From UBA4717 sp045580165 (GTDB taxonomy: Bacteria; Bacillota; Clostridia; Oscillospirales; CAG-272): a stretch of DNA of 64,000 nucleotides. Positions within the stretch are counted from its first letter, which is position 1. Every line of letters starts with the position of its first letter. The stretch covers positions 46,759 through 110,758 of the forward strand of contig JAZNNG010000081.1 of the NCBI GenBank assembly GCA_045580165.1. The letters run 5' to 3'. The notes under the pieces were generated by a model that was not told the origin of the DNA, did no database searches, and saw only the letters and a program-made list of their open reading frames with translations. Of this stretch, positions 34,208 to 42,452 are shown piece after piece. The position numbers were made by a program, and so were the translations under genes.

Positions 34208-35192
34208 ACAGTGTTGCTGCCATTACTGCCTTTATGGTGTGCATACGGTTTTCAGCTTCGTCGAACACTATCGACTGTGCACTCTCGAAAACCTCGTCGG
34301 TAACCTCCATACAGTCTATTCCGAACTTCTTGTATATTTCCATGCCCGTTTTGGTCTTAAGGTCGTGGAATGCGGGCAGACAGTGCATAAAGCGGCACTT
34401 TTCTCCTGCGTTTTCCATAAGCTCTTTATTTACCTGATACGGCGAGAGCTCTTCAATTCTCTCCTTCCATACCTCCTCGGGCTCGCCCATAGACACCCAA
34501 ACGTCAGTATAAATAACGTCGGCGTTCTTGGTGGCAGTCATCGGGTCCTCGATAAGCTCAAGCACTGCTCCACTCTCCGCCGCTATCTTCTCGCATTCTG
34601 CAACAAGCTCGGGATTCGGGAAGTACTTTTTCGGTGCGCAGGCTACGAAATGCTTACCCATCTTCGCGCATCCTACCATAAGCGAGTTACCCATATTATA
34701 TCTTGCGTCGCCCATATATACGAGCTTTATGCCGTTAAGCTTACCGAAATGCTCCTTTATAGTGAGAAAATCGGCAAGTATCTGAGTGGGATGGAATTCG
34801 TTTGTGAGTCCGTTCCACACGGGTACGCCTGCGAAATGTGCAAGCTCCTCAACTATCTCCTGACCGAAGCCGCGGTACTCGATGCCGTCAAACATTCTGC
34901 CGAGTACCCTTGCGGTATCGGCGATGCTTTCCTTTTTACCTATCTGAGAGCCCGTAGGATCAAGGTACACGGGGTGCATACCGAGGTCTGCCGCCGCTAC
35001 CTCAAAGGCGCAACGCGTTCTCGTGCTGGTTTTCTCAAACACGAGAGCCACACTCTTGCCTTCACAAAGCTTGTGCGGTATTCCCGCCTTTTTCTGAGCC
35101 TTGAGCTCTGCGGCAAGATCTATAAGCCCCGAAATTTCGTCGCTTGAAAAATCGAGAAGCTTCAAAAAGCTTTTGTTTTTAAGTGATATCAT
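34206..35192 (-). CDS. argF: ornithine carbamoyltransferase
   Basis: The 328-residue enzyme shows the carbamoyl-phosphate motif FEKTSTRTRCAFE, DPTGSQIGKKESIADTARVL, GLTNEFHPTQILADFLTI, the ornithine-loop signature with VWVSMGE, and MHCLPAFHD with its catalytic cysteine. It makes citrulline from ornithine and carbamoyl phosphate. ATG 35192 follows AAAGGAA; an upstream in-frame start at 35243 would overlap argH. Last gene of argG-argH-argF. Confidence 0.95.
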   Translation of the reverse strand: MISLKNKSFLKLLDFSSDEISGLIDLAAELKAQKKAGIPHKLCEGKSVALVFEKTSTRTRCAFEVAAADLGMHPVYLDPTGSQIGKKESIADTARVLGRMFDGIEYRGFGQEIVEELAHFAGVPVWNGLTNEFHPTQILADFLTIKEHFGKLNGIKLVYMGDARYNMGNSLMVGCAKMGKHFVACAPKKYFPNPELVAECEKIAAESGAVLELIEDPMTATKNADVIYTDVWVSMGEPEEVWKERIEELSPYQVNKELMENAGEKCRFMHCLPAFHDLKTKTGMEIYKKFGIDCMEVTDEVFESAQSIVFDEAENRMHTIKAVMAATL

Positions 35193-35217
35193 AGGAATTT
35201 CCTTTCTGTCGGTGCTA

Positions 35218-36594
35218 TTATTTGCTAAGGCTTTCCTTGACAAATTCTATCTGCTTTTCAACCGACACGACCGAGGTGCCACCCTCGCTTATACGCTTTG
35301 CGACGCAGGTATCAAGGTCGATCTCGGTATAGAGGTCGTTTTCAAAAAGCTCGCTGTAGCTCTTATATACGTCAAGCGGCAGGGTTTCAAGCACCTCGCC
35401 GTCGGCAATACATTTTGACACTATCTGTCCCGAAATCTTATACGCACTTCTGAAGGGCATTCCCTTCTTGACGAGATAGTCGGCAAGGTCTGTGGCGTTA
35501 ATAAAGCCCTTTTGAGCCGCCTTTTTCATATTCTCGGGAATTGCCTTCATAGTTGCAAGCATTCCGTCAAACACCTTGAGGCACATTGTTACGGTATCGC
35601 ACGCGTCAAATATGCTCTCCTTATCCTCCTGCATATCCTTGTTATACGCAAGCGGAATTCCCTTGAGAGTCGTGAGAAGTGCCATAAGGTCACCGTAAAC
35701 TCTGCCCGTTTTACCTCTTACAAGCTCGGCCATATCGGGATTCTTCTTCTGAGGCATGATCGACGAGCCGGTTGTATACGCGTCGGAGAGCTCAACAAAC
35801 TTGAACTCCCAGCTTGACCAGAGGATAATTTCCTCGGAGAAGCGCGAAAGATGCATCATAAGTATAGAATAAGTGCTGAGAAGCTCTGCTCCGAAATCCC
35901 TGTCCGAAACGCCGTCTATACTGTTCTGACAGATACCGTCAAAGCCAAGCTCTGCGGCTTCCAAACGTCTGTCGGTGGGATAGGTCGTTCCCGCAAGCGC
36001 ACACGAGCCGATAGGCGACACGTTGAGTCTTTTTCTGCAGTCCTCGAGTCTTCCGAGGTCACGAAGGAGCATCATAGCGTAAGCCATAAGGTGATGTCCG
36101 AAGGTGATGGGCTGCGCTCTCTGAAGATGAGTATAGCCGGGCATTATCGTAGCCTTGTACTCCTCTGCCTTTTCGGTAATTGTTGTGATTATCTGCTTGA
36201 CAAGTCCGATAACCGTATCAATTTCCTCTCTCAGATACATTCTGAGGTCGAGTGCTACCTGGTCATTTCTGCTTCTCGCCGTGTGAAGCTTCTTTCCAAC
36301 GTCGCCTATTCTTTCGGTAAGCACCTGCTCAACAAACATATGTATATCCTCGCAGGTGAGGTCAAACTCAAGCTTACCCGAATCAATATCGTCAAGTATG
36401 CTCTGAAGTCCCTCTATAAGCCTTTCCGACTCACTCTTTTCGATGATACCGCAAGCTGCCAGCATCATCGCGTGAGCCATACTTCCCTTTATATCCTGAC
36501 GGTACATTCTTGAGTCAAAATGTATCGACGAGTTAAAATCGTCCGCTATCTTCTCGGTTACGCCGTCAGAGCGTCCCGCCCAAAGCTTTGCCAT
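35218..36594 (-). CDS. argH: argininosuccinate lyase
   Basis: The 458-residue fumarase-superfamily enzyme shows KLWAGRSDG at its start, HTARSRNDQVALDLRM, MPGYTHLQRAQPITFGHHLMAY and the signature TTGSSIMPQKKNPDMAELVRG. It splits argininosuccinate into arginine and fumarate. ATG 36594 has AAAGGAA upstream; an earlier in-frame start lacks a site. Confidence 0.96.
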   Translation of the reverse strand: MAKLWAGRSDGVTEKIADDFNSSIHFDSRMYRQDIKGSMAHAMMLAACGIIEKSESERLIEGLQSILDDIDSGKLEFDLTCEDIHMFVEQVLTERIGDVGKKLHTARSRNDQVALDLRMYLREEIDTVIGLVKQIITTITEKAEEYKATIMPGYTHLQRAQPITFGHHLMAYAMMLLRDLGRLEDCRKRLNVSPIGSCALAGTTYPTDRRLEAAELGFDGICQNSIDGVSDRDFGAELLSTYSILMMHLSRFSEEIILWSSWEFKFVELSDAYTTGSSIMPQKKNPDMAELVRGKTGRVYGDLMALLTTLKGIPLAYNKDMQEDKESIFDACDTVTMCLKVFDGMLATMKAIPENMKKAAQKGFINATDLADYLVKKGMPFRSAYKISGQIVSKCIADGEVLETLPLDVYKSYSELFENDLYTEIDLDTCVAKRISEGGTSVVSVEKQIEFVKESLSK

Positions 36595-36619
36595 AACTGA
36601 ATTCCTTTCAAAAATGGGG

Positions 36620-36651
36620 AAACTTGTGCCCCCTTTCGAGAGCACAAGTTT
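36620..36651 (-). other. intercistronic stem-loop between argG and argH
   Basis: A 10-bp perfect stem (36620-36629 with 36642-36651) lies in the 70-bp gap between argG and argH. There is no T-run, so it is more likely a processing or stability element than a terminator. Confidence 0.5.
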
Positions 36652-36664
36652 TCATAGTACGTTA

Positions 36665-37882
36665 TTACTTTTTGCCGTCTACGATAGCCTGAACCTTTAT
36701 CGGCAGACCGTAGAGGTTGATAAATCCTGCGGAGTCCTTCTGGTCGTAATCGCTTTCACCGAAGGTTGCGATCTCCTCGCTGTAAAGCGAATAGGGGCTC
36801 CATACGCCTGCATTTATCATATTACCCTTATAGAGCTTGAGTCTTACCTTACCCGTTACCTTCTCTTGAGTCTTGTCAACGAATGCGCTGAGAGCCTCTC
36901 TTAAAGGTGTGAACCACTGTCCGTTGTAAACAAGCTCTGCAAATGTGATGGAGAGCTTCTGCTTTTCGTGGAGAGTAAGCTTATCAAGGCAGATGCTTTC
37001 AAGAACACTGTGAGCCTTGTAAAGAATTGTTCCGCCGGGTGTTTCGTACACGCCGCGGCACTTCATACCAACGAGTCTGTTTTCTACGATGTCGATAATA
37101 CCGATACCGTTAGCTCCTCCAAGCTCGTTGAGCTTTAAGATGATCTCCTTTGCGGTCATCTTTTCGCCGTCAAGCGCTACCGGAATACCCTGTTCAAAGT
37201 CGAGAGTTACGTAGGTAGGCTTATCGGGAGCCGCGATAGGAGATACGCCCATTTCAAGGAAGCCGGGCTTTTCGTACATCGGCTCGTTGCCTGTATCCTC
37301 AAGGTCAAGACCCTCGTGAGAGAGATGCCAGAGATTCTTATCCTTTGAGTAGTTGGTTTCTCTGTTTATCTTAAGAGGAATGTTGTGCGCCTCTGCGTAC
37401 TCGATCTCCTCGTCACGGGACTTGATATCCCACTCACGCCAGGGAGCGATGATAGGCATATTAGGTGCGAAGTGCTTGATAGCAAGCTCGAAACGAACCT
37501 GGTCGTTACCCTTACCGGTACAGCCGTGAACTATCGCGTCAGCGCCCTCCTTGATCGCGATCTCAACAAGACCCTTTGCGATACAAGGACGCGCGTGGCT
37601 TGTTCCGAGGAGATAATCCTCATAAACTGCACCTGCCTTCATAGTGGGGATTATATAATCGTCAACGTATTCTTCGGTGAGGTCAAGAACGTAAAGCTTG
37701 GATGCGCCAGTCTTGATAGCCTTTTCCTCAAGGCCCTCAAGCTCGTCTGCCTGACCTACGTTACCCGAAACGGCGATAACCTCACAGTTGTTATAATTTT
37801 CCTTGAGCCACGGAATAATGATAGAAGTATCAAGACCTCCCGAGTACGCAAGGACTACCTTTTTGATGTTTTCCTTATTCAT
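36665..37882 (-). CDS. argG: argininosuccinate synthase
   Basis: The 405-residue enzyme has the PP-loop VLAYSGGLDTSIIIPWLKE, then GTSHARPCIAKGLVEIA, HGCTGKGNDQVRFE, and the citrulline-binding NRETNYSKDKNLWHLSHEG. It joins citrulline and aspartate using ATP. ATG 37882 is preceded by GGAGG; a start at 37924 would lie within the operator region. First gene of the arginine operon. Confidence 0.96.
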   Translation of the reverse strand: MNKENIKKVVLAYSGGLDTSIIIPWLKENYNNCEVIAVSGNVGQADELEGLEEKAIKTGASKLYVLDLTEEYVDDYIIPTMKAGAVYEDYLLGTSHARPCIAKGLVEIAIKEGADAIVHGCTGKGNDQVRFELAIKHFAPNMPIIAPWREWDIKSRDEEIEYAEAHNIPLKINRETNYSKDKNLWHLSHEGLDLEDTGNEPMYEKPGFLEMGVSPIAAPDKPTYVTLDFEQGIPVALDGEKMTAKEIILKLNELGGANGIGIIDIVENRLVGMKCRGVYETPGGTILYKAHSVLESICLDKLTLHEKQKLSITFAELVYNGQWFTPLREALSAFVDKTQEKVTGKVRLKLYKGNMINAGVWSPYSLYSEEIATFGESDYDQKDSAGFINLYGLPIKVQAIVDGKK

Positions 37883-37894
37883 AAGAACCTCCGC

Positions 37895-37943
37895 ATTTAT
37901 GCATCGTTTTGCATAAATATTCAATCAAAATATCATTTATGCA
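37895..37943. promoter_or_regulatory. cluster of ArgR-like boxes before argG
   Basis: The 9-mer TGCATAAAT occurs three times in 49 bp (37895-37903 and 37935-37943 in minus orientation, 37910-37918 in plus), and the central copy reads TGCATAAATATTCA, close to known ARG boxes (TGAAT-N4-ATTCA). They lie between the -10 and the ribosome site, as expected for repression by ArgR with arginine. Confidence 0.65.
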
Positions 37944-37946
37944 TTG

Positions 37947-37975
37947 ATTATACATCTTTAAGTGTATAATGTCAA
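37947..37975 (-). promoter_or_regulatory. promoter of the arg operon
   Basis: On the minus strand a perfect TTGACA (37970-37975) and perfect TATAAT (37947-37952) are 17 bp apart. A 24-bp palindrome (37947-37970; ATTATACA-N8-TGTATAAT) covers the -10 and spacer. Confidence 0.88.
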
Positions 37976-38009
37976 TAGTTTTTATAATATTTTTTATTAT
38001 TTTTTCTGC

Positions 38010-38043
38010 AAAAGAACTGACTTCCGCCGAAATCAGTTCTTTT
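38010..38043 (-). terminator. probable terminator of the branched-chain operon
   Basis: An 11-bp perfect stem (38010-38020 with 38033-38043) with a 12-nt loop lies 48 bp past the last oxidoreductase gene. The minus-strand T-run is short (TTTT). Confidence 0.55.
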
Positions 38044-38090
38044 ATTATTACCTAACCGAGTTTTTAGGATCAACATCTGACTAAAGCTTA

Positions 38091-38627
38091 TTAACCCTCG
38101 TAATCGTAGCCTATCTTAACTGCCTTCATATTGGAGTCAAGCATATTGGCTTTCTTTCCGGAAATAAGCTTTGCCATTGTGGTTTCAACCTTATCAATGG
38201 TCATTATTCCCGACTTCTTTACGAAGAGACCTATCATGATCATATTTGCAAGTCCCTTGAGAGCTTCGTCGGAAGCGATCTTGGTTGCGGGAATATAATA
38301 GACCTCGATGTCGTCTCTGTCGCACTTCTTGTCGATGAGAGAGCTGTCAACGAACACCTGTCCGCCGGGCTTTACTTCGTTTATGTACTTGTCGTAGGAG
38401 GGGGCGTTCATTGCGATGAGCGCATCGGGCTTGTCAACGATAGGTGAGCCTATCGGTGTGTCGCTTATAATAATACTGCAGTTTGCCGTACCGCCCCTCA
38501 TTTCCGGGCCGTAGGACGGAAGCCAGGTAACGTTTTTGCCGTCAAGCAGACCCTCGTATGCGAGGAATTTACCCGAAAAGAGTATTCCCTGTCCACCGAA
38601 GCCTGCGATAAGAATCTGTTTATTCAT
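38091..38627 (-). CDS. vorC: 2-oxoacid:ferredoxin oxidoreductase, gamma subunit
   Basis: The 178-residue protein matches the gamma domain of pyruvate/2-oxoacid ferredoxin oxidoreductases: ILIAGFGGQGILFSGKFLA at the start, WLPSYGPEMRGGTANCSIIISD and PDALIAMNAPSYDKY. It works with the alpha, beta and ferredoxin subunits encoded directly upstream. The 2-oxoglutarate enzyme (KorC) is similar; the adjacent ilvE favours branched-chain 2-oxoacids. Confidence 0.88.
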   Translation of the reverse strand: MNKQILIAGFGGQGILFSGKFLAYEGLLDGKNVTWLPSYGPEMRGGTANCSIIISDTPIGSPIVDKPDALIAMNAPSYDKYINEVKPGGQVFVDSSLIDKKCDRDDIEVYYIPATKIASDEALKGLANMIMIGLFVKKSGIMTIDKVETTMAKLISGKKANMLDSNMKAVKIGYDYEG

Positions 38628-38629
38628 TG

Positions 38630-39376
38630 TTACGCCTCCTGTGTTGTTTTGTCCTTATATACACCGAGAGGATAGTAAGGCATCATATTGTCTTCAAGCC
38701 ACTTGAGTGCATTTTCGGGAGTCATACCCCAGTTTGTGGGGCAGGTGGAAAGAACTTCAACAAGCGAGAAGCCCTTGCCGTCTATCTGGTTCTGGAACGC
38801 TTTCTTGATCGCCGCCTTTGCAGCTCTTACGTTCTTTACGTTGTTGACCGCTACCCTTTCAAGGTACGCTGCACCGTCGATCTGTGAAAGCATTTCGCAT
38901 ACCTTTACGGGATAACCTACGGTCTGCACGTCACGTCCGTAGGGAGAGGTCTGTGTTACCTGTCCGGGAAGTGTTGTCGGCGCCATCTGTCCGCCCGTCA
39001 TACCGTAGATCGCATTGTTTACGAAGATAACTGTGATGTTTTCGCCTCTTGCCGCGCTGTGTACTGTTTCAGCAGTACCGATAGCGGCGAGGTCACCGTC
39101 GCCCTGATATGTAAATACGATGTTGTTTGCATCGGCGCGCTTAACGCCCGTTGCAACTGCAGGTGCTCTTCCGTGAGCCGCCTGAACCATATCAACGTTA
39201 AAATAGTTGTATGCAAATACAGAGCATCCAACGGGCGCAACGCCTATCGTTCTGCCTGCAATTCCGAGCTCGTCAATAACCTCGGCAACAAGTCTGTGTA
39301 TAATACCGTGTGTGCATCCGGGACAATAGTGGAGCACCGCATCGGTAAGTGCCTTCGGCTTTTCAAATACTACCAT
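38630..39376 (-). CDS. vorA: 2-oxoacid:ferredoxin oxidoreductase, beta (TPP) subunit
   Basis: The 248-residue subunit shows YCPGCTHGIIHRL, VAPVGCSVFAYNYF, HGRAPAVATGVKRA and the thiamine-diphosphate motif TYQGDGDLAAIGTAETVHSA with FVNNAIYGMTGGQMAPT. It decarboxylates the 2-oxoacid on thiamine diphosphate. The start overlaps the alpha-subunit stop by one base, and the gamma gene follows after 2 bp. Confidence 0.9.
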   Translation of the reverse strand: MVVFEKPKALTDAVLHYCPGCTHGIIHRLVAEVIDELGIAGRTIGVAPVGCSVFAYNYFNVDMVQAAHGRAPAVATGVKRADANNIVFTYQGDGDLAAIGTAETVHSAARGENITVIFVNNAIYGMTGGQMAPTTLPGQVTQTSPYGRDVQTVGYPVKVCEMLSQIDGAAYLERVAVNNVKNVRAAKAAIKKAFQNQIDGKGFSLVEVLSTCPTNWGMTPENALKWLEDNMMPYYPLGVYKDKTTQEA

Positions 39377-40446
39377 TAGTTTTTACCTCCGATCTTAGAA
39401 GCTTCCTCGATCTTTTCGAGAATGTTATCGGTCGTGGGGATCATACCGCCTGCTCTGTTGCAGAGAAGCACGGGCTTCTTGCATTCTGTTGCAAGCATAA
39501 TGTCATCTATCATCTGACCCATATTAAGCTCAACCGATATGAACGCATTTACCTTATCTGCTGCCGCGCGGAGCACCTTCTTGGGGAACGGCCACAATGT
39601 GATAGGTCTGATCATACCAACCTTTATTCCCTTTGCTCTTGCTTCGTCGATAGCATTCTGCGAAACTCTCGCAGCAACACCGAATGCAACGACACAGATC
39701 TCAGCATCGTCCATTCTGTACTCCTCGTACATAACCTCGTTTTCTTCAACGAGCTTATATCTTTCAAAGCGCGCGAAGTTGAACTGTTCAAGCTCCTCGG
39801 GCTTTAAGAAGAGGGAGTTTACGATATTAGGCTTACGCTCGCCCTTTGTACCCGTAAGTGCCCATGACTTGTCGTATTCCTTAACCTCTCCCGCATCAAG
39901 CGATACGGGCTCCATCATCTGTCCCATTGTACCGTCTGCGAGAAGCATAGCGGGCATTCTGTACTTTTCAGCAAGGTCAAAGCCCTTAAAGGTAAGGTTT
40001 ACCATTTCCTGTATGGATGCGGGAGCAAGTACGATCATGTGGAAGTCGCCGTGTCCGGGACCTCTTGTTGCGTGGTAGTAGTCAGACTGAGAGGGCTGGA
40101 TACCGCCGAGACCGGGGCCGCCTCTCTGTACGTTTACGATAAGCGCGGGAAGGTCGCATCCTGCAAGATACGAGAGACCCTCGCTCTTGAGCGCGATTCC
40201 GGGGCTTGAAGACGAGGTCATTACTCTCTTACCCGTTGAAGCAACGCCGATGACCATATTTATAGCCGCTATTTCGCTTTCTGCCTGCAAAAATACGCCG
40301 CCGTCGATCTTGGGAAGTCTTTTCGACATATATGCGGCAACCTCTGTCTGAGGTGTGATAGGATAACCGAAATAATGGTGACAGCCTGCCATAATAGCGG
40401 CTTCAGCCATTGCCTCGTTACCTTTCATCAATACCTTTTCACTCAT
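39376..40446 (-). CDS. vorB: 2-oxoacid:ferredoxin oxidoreductase, alpha subunit
   Basis: The 356-residue protein starts KVLMKGNEAMAEAAIMAGCHHYFGYPITPQTE, typical of VorB/KorA alpha subunits, with EAASEIAAINMVIGVASTGKRVMTSSSSPGIALKSEG, VQRGGPGLGGIQPSQSDY and MIRPITLWPFP. It contributes to the active site and CoA binding. Third of four subunit genes in D-B-A-C order. Confidence 0.9.
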   Translation of the reverse strand: MSEKVLMKGNEAMAEAAIMAGCHHYFGYPITPQTEVAAYMSKRLPKIDGGVFLQAESEIAAINMVIGVASTGKRVMTSSSSPGIALKSEGLSYLAGCDLPALIVNVQRGGPGLGGIQPSQSDYYHATRGPGHGDFHMIVLAPASIQEMVNLTFKGFDLAEKYRMPAMLLADGTMGQMMEPVSLDAGEVKEYDKSWALTGTKGERKPNIVNSLFLKPEELEQFNFARFERYKLVEENEVMYEEYRMDDAEICVVAFGVAARVSQNAIDEARAKGIKVGMIRPITLWPFPKKVLRAAADKVNAFISVELNMGQMIDDIMLATECKKPVLLCNRAGGMIPTTDNILEKIEEASKIGGKN

Positions 40447-40500
40447 TTTTATCTCCGTTCCGCCGCTTTTGCGGCCCTGTTTTTCTTTTTGTAATAGTGA

Positions 40501-40704
40501 TTACTTTTCTACTGTGATTACGCAGTCGGGACACATGGTTGCACAGAAGGCGCATCCGATGCACTTGTCCATTTCCTTTACGGTTGCCGCGTGATAACCC
40601 TTTGCGTTAAGCTCGTCCTCCATTACCACGATATGCTTGGGGCACACCGTTGTGCAAAGACCGCAGCCCTTACAAAGCTCCTTGTTAAACGTTACCTTTG
40701 CCAA
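40501..40704 (-). CDS. vorD: two-cluster ferredoxin subunit of the 2-oxoacid oxidoreductase
   Basis: The protein has about 67 residues and two [4Fe-4S] motifs, CKGCGLCTTVCPKH and CIGCAFCATMCPDC. It accepts electrons from thiamine-bound intermediates and passes them to free ferredoxin, or the reverse. TTG 40704 is preferred because AAAGGAG ends 8 nt upstream. The ATG at 40728 lies before that site and overlaps the previous gene, but would also give a full protein of 75 residues. Confidence 0.88.
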   Translation of the reverse strand: MAKVTFNKELCKGCGLCTTVCPKHIVVMEDELNAKGYHAATVKEMDKCIGCAFCATMCPDCVITVEK

Positions 40705-40709
40705 AACAT

Positions 40710-41399
40710 TCACTCCTTTCTGAGCCATGACTGTCTCACGTACAAATCTATCGCCTGCACGTTGTCAATTTTATCCTTTAGTTTTTCATAAAGCTCTCTT
40801 TTGACCGTGGTCATTTTGATATCAAGTCCGCTGATGCGCGAGAGCTCCTTTGCGGTTTCGACAGATGCGAGCACCGCATCCTCGTCGGTTTCCTCACCGA
40901 GATTTGAGTTGTTGATAATTCCCGTAAACTCAACTCCGGATGCCGCTTCTATTTCTCTCATAACCTCAAGAGCGCCAGAAGCGTCTGAGGTGAGAAATCT
41001 ATACTTATTAAAGACAAAAAGCATTTCGTAGTCGTTTTCGCTTTTCATCATTCCGGCGTATCTGCCGAGGGCAAGCGCGCCTCTGTCGTCACCGCCGACA
41101 TCGGCTACCGCAAGAGCGCTTATGTCCTCGAAAACCGTGTATATATCCGCAGGAAGCGCGGGGGTATCGACGTTTGTGTTGGCGTAGCTTGACGAAATGA
41201 GTCTGATGCCCATTTTATCAAGCGCTTCTGCCGCGTCCTTGGTTCTGAAATACGGGTTTACGATGTCAATATCAGCGATATTGACCTTGCCCTTTTCTGC
41301 GAGAGCAAGCGCGTAATTTACCGCGATATTGGTTTTTCCGCTACCGTAGTGTCCTGCGAAAACAGTAACTCTTTTGTTTTTCAGACCTCTACTGTCCAT
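40710..41399 (-). CDS. MinD/CobQ-like P-loop ATPase of unknown role
   Basis: The protein has about 229 residues. It has a Walker A, FAGHYGSGKTNIAVNYALAL, then NIADIDIVNPYFRTKDA as switch I and VADVGGDDRGALALGRY as switch II, in the SIMIBI layout of MinD, ParA and CobQ/CobB. FVFNKYRFLTSD may replace the usual NKxD. ATG 41399 has GAGG 10 nt upstream and overlaps the ilvE end by 19 nt. It sits between aminotransferase and oxidoreductase genes, so it may help assemble or regulate the iron-sulfur enzyme; this is inference. Confidence 0.72.
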   Translation of the reverse strand: MDSRGLKNKRVTVFAGHYGSGKTNIAVNYALALAEKGKVNIADIDIVNPYFRTKDAAEALDKMGIRLISSSYANTNVDTPALPADIYTVFEDISALAVADVGGDDRGALALGRYAGMMKSENDYEMLFVFNKYRFLTSDASGALEVMREIEAASGVEFTGIINNSNLGEETDEDAVLASVETAKELSRISGLDIKMTTVKRELYEKLKDKIDNVQAIDLYVRQSWLRKE

Positions 41400-42439
41400 T
41401 TGTTTGTATCCTCGATCTTGCCCCACTGAATACCTGTGATGGTATCATAGAGCTTCTGACTGACCTCACCGATGGTATTGTTGTTGATGAGCATTACGTC
41501 ATCCTTATATCTGAGCTTACCTACGGGAGAAATTACAGCCGCCGTACCTGTGCCGAAGCACTCCTCAAGCTTGCCTGTCTTCTGCGCCTCGATGAGCTCG
41601 TCAACGGATACCTTTCTCTCTTCAACGGGGAGTCCCCATGACTTACAGAGCTCGATTACCGAGTTTCTCGTGATACCGGGTAAGATGCTTCCGTTGAGCA
41701 TAGGTGTTACTATCTTGCCGTCGATCTTGAAGAAGATGTTCATTGCGCCAACCTCTTCGATGTACTTTCTTTCAACACCGTCGAGCCAGAGTACCTGAGA
41801 ATAGCCGCCGTCGTGCGCCTTAACCTGTGCCGCAAGGCTTGCCGCGTAGTTACCGCCTGTCTTTGCGAAGCCCATACCGCCTCTAACGGCTCTTACGTAG
41901 TCGTCTTCTATCCAGATGCCTACGGGCGCGAGTCCGCTTTCGTAATATGCACCCGAGGGAGAGAGGATTATGATAAAGAGATATGTCTTAGAGGGTGCAA
42001 CGCCGAGAAACTCGTCTGTTGCGATGATGAAGGGTCTTATGTAAAGCGACGTGCCGTCTTCGGTGGGTATCCAGTCCTCGTCAACCTTAACGATCGCCTT
42101 GACTGCTTCTACGAAATCCTCAATGGGAAGCTCGGGAATGCAAAGTCTTTGGTTTGTAGCGTTAGTTCTCTTTGCGTTCATATCGGGTCTGAAAAGTCTT
42201 GCCACGCCGTCAGCGCCTCTGTACGCCTTGAGTCCCTCGAACATTTCCTGACCGTAATGGAATACCATTGCGGAGGGCTCGAGAGCGATAGGTGCGTAAG
42301 GAACAATCCTTGCGTCGTGCCAGCCCTTACCCTCTGTGTAGTTCATCATAAACATATGGTCGGTAAAAATCTTACCGAAGCCAAGCTTGCCCGTAGGCTT
42401 TGCCTTTGGTTCTGTTGTTTTTGTGATCTTGATCTCCAT
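41381..42439 (-). CDS. ilvE: branched-chain amino acid aminotransferase
   Basis: The 352-residue enzyme is a fold-type IV PLP aminotransferase. YGQEMFEGLKAYRG, LFRPDMNAKR, LYIRPFIIATDEFLGV, GFAKTGGNYAAS with LWLDGVERKYIEEVGAMNIFF (PLP lysine and glutamate) and ILPGITRNSVIELC identify the larger BCAT type. It interconverts Val, Leu and Ile with their 2-oxoacids. AAGGAG precedes the ATG, 13 bp after the ligase fusion. Confidence 0.94.
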   Translation of the reverse strand: MEIKITKTTEPKAKPTGKLGFGKIFTDHMFMMNYTEGKGWHDARIVPYAPIALEPSAMVFHYGQEMFEGLKAYRGADGVARLFRPDMNAKRTNATNQRLCIPELPIEDFVEAVKAIVKVDEDWIPTEDGTSLYIRPFIIATDEFLGVAPSKTYLFIIILSPSGAYYESGLAPVGIWIEDDYVRAVRGGMGFAKTGGNYAASLAAQVKAHDGGYSQVLWLDGVERKYIEEVGAMNIFFKIDGKIVTPMLNGSILPGITRNSVIELCKSWGLPVEERKVSVDELIEAQKTGKLEECFGTGTAAVISPVGKLRYKDDVMLINNNTIGEVSQKLYDTITGIQWGKIEDTNKWTVEV

Positions 42440-42452
42440 AATAAACTCCTTA

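Noticed and set aside
34206..35243. Longer start for argF at 35243 (and similar long starts for argH, argG, purM, pyrB, pyrD)
   Set aside because: The longer starts overlap the upstream gene or operator and lack ribosome sites. The internal ATGs have good sites and match family N-termini.
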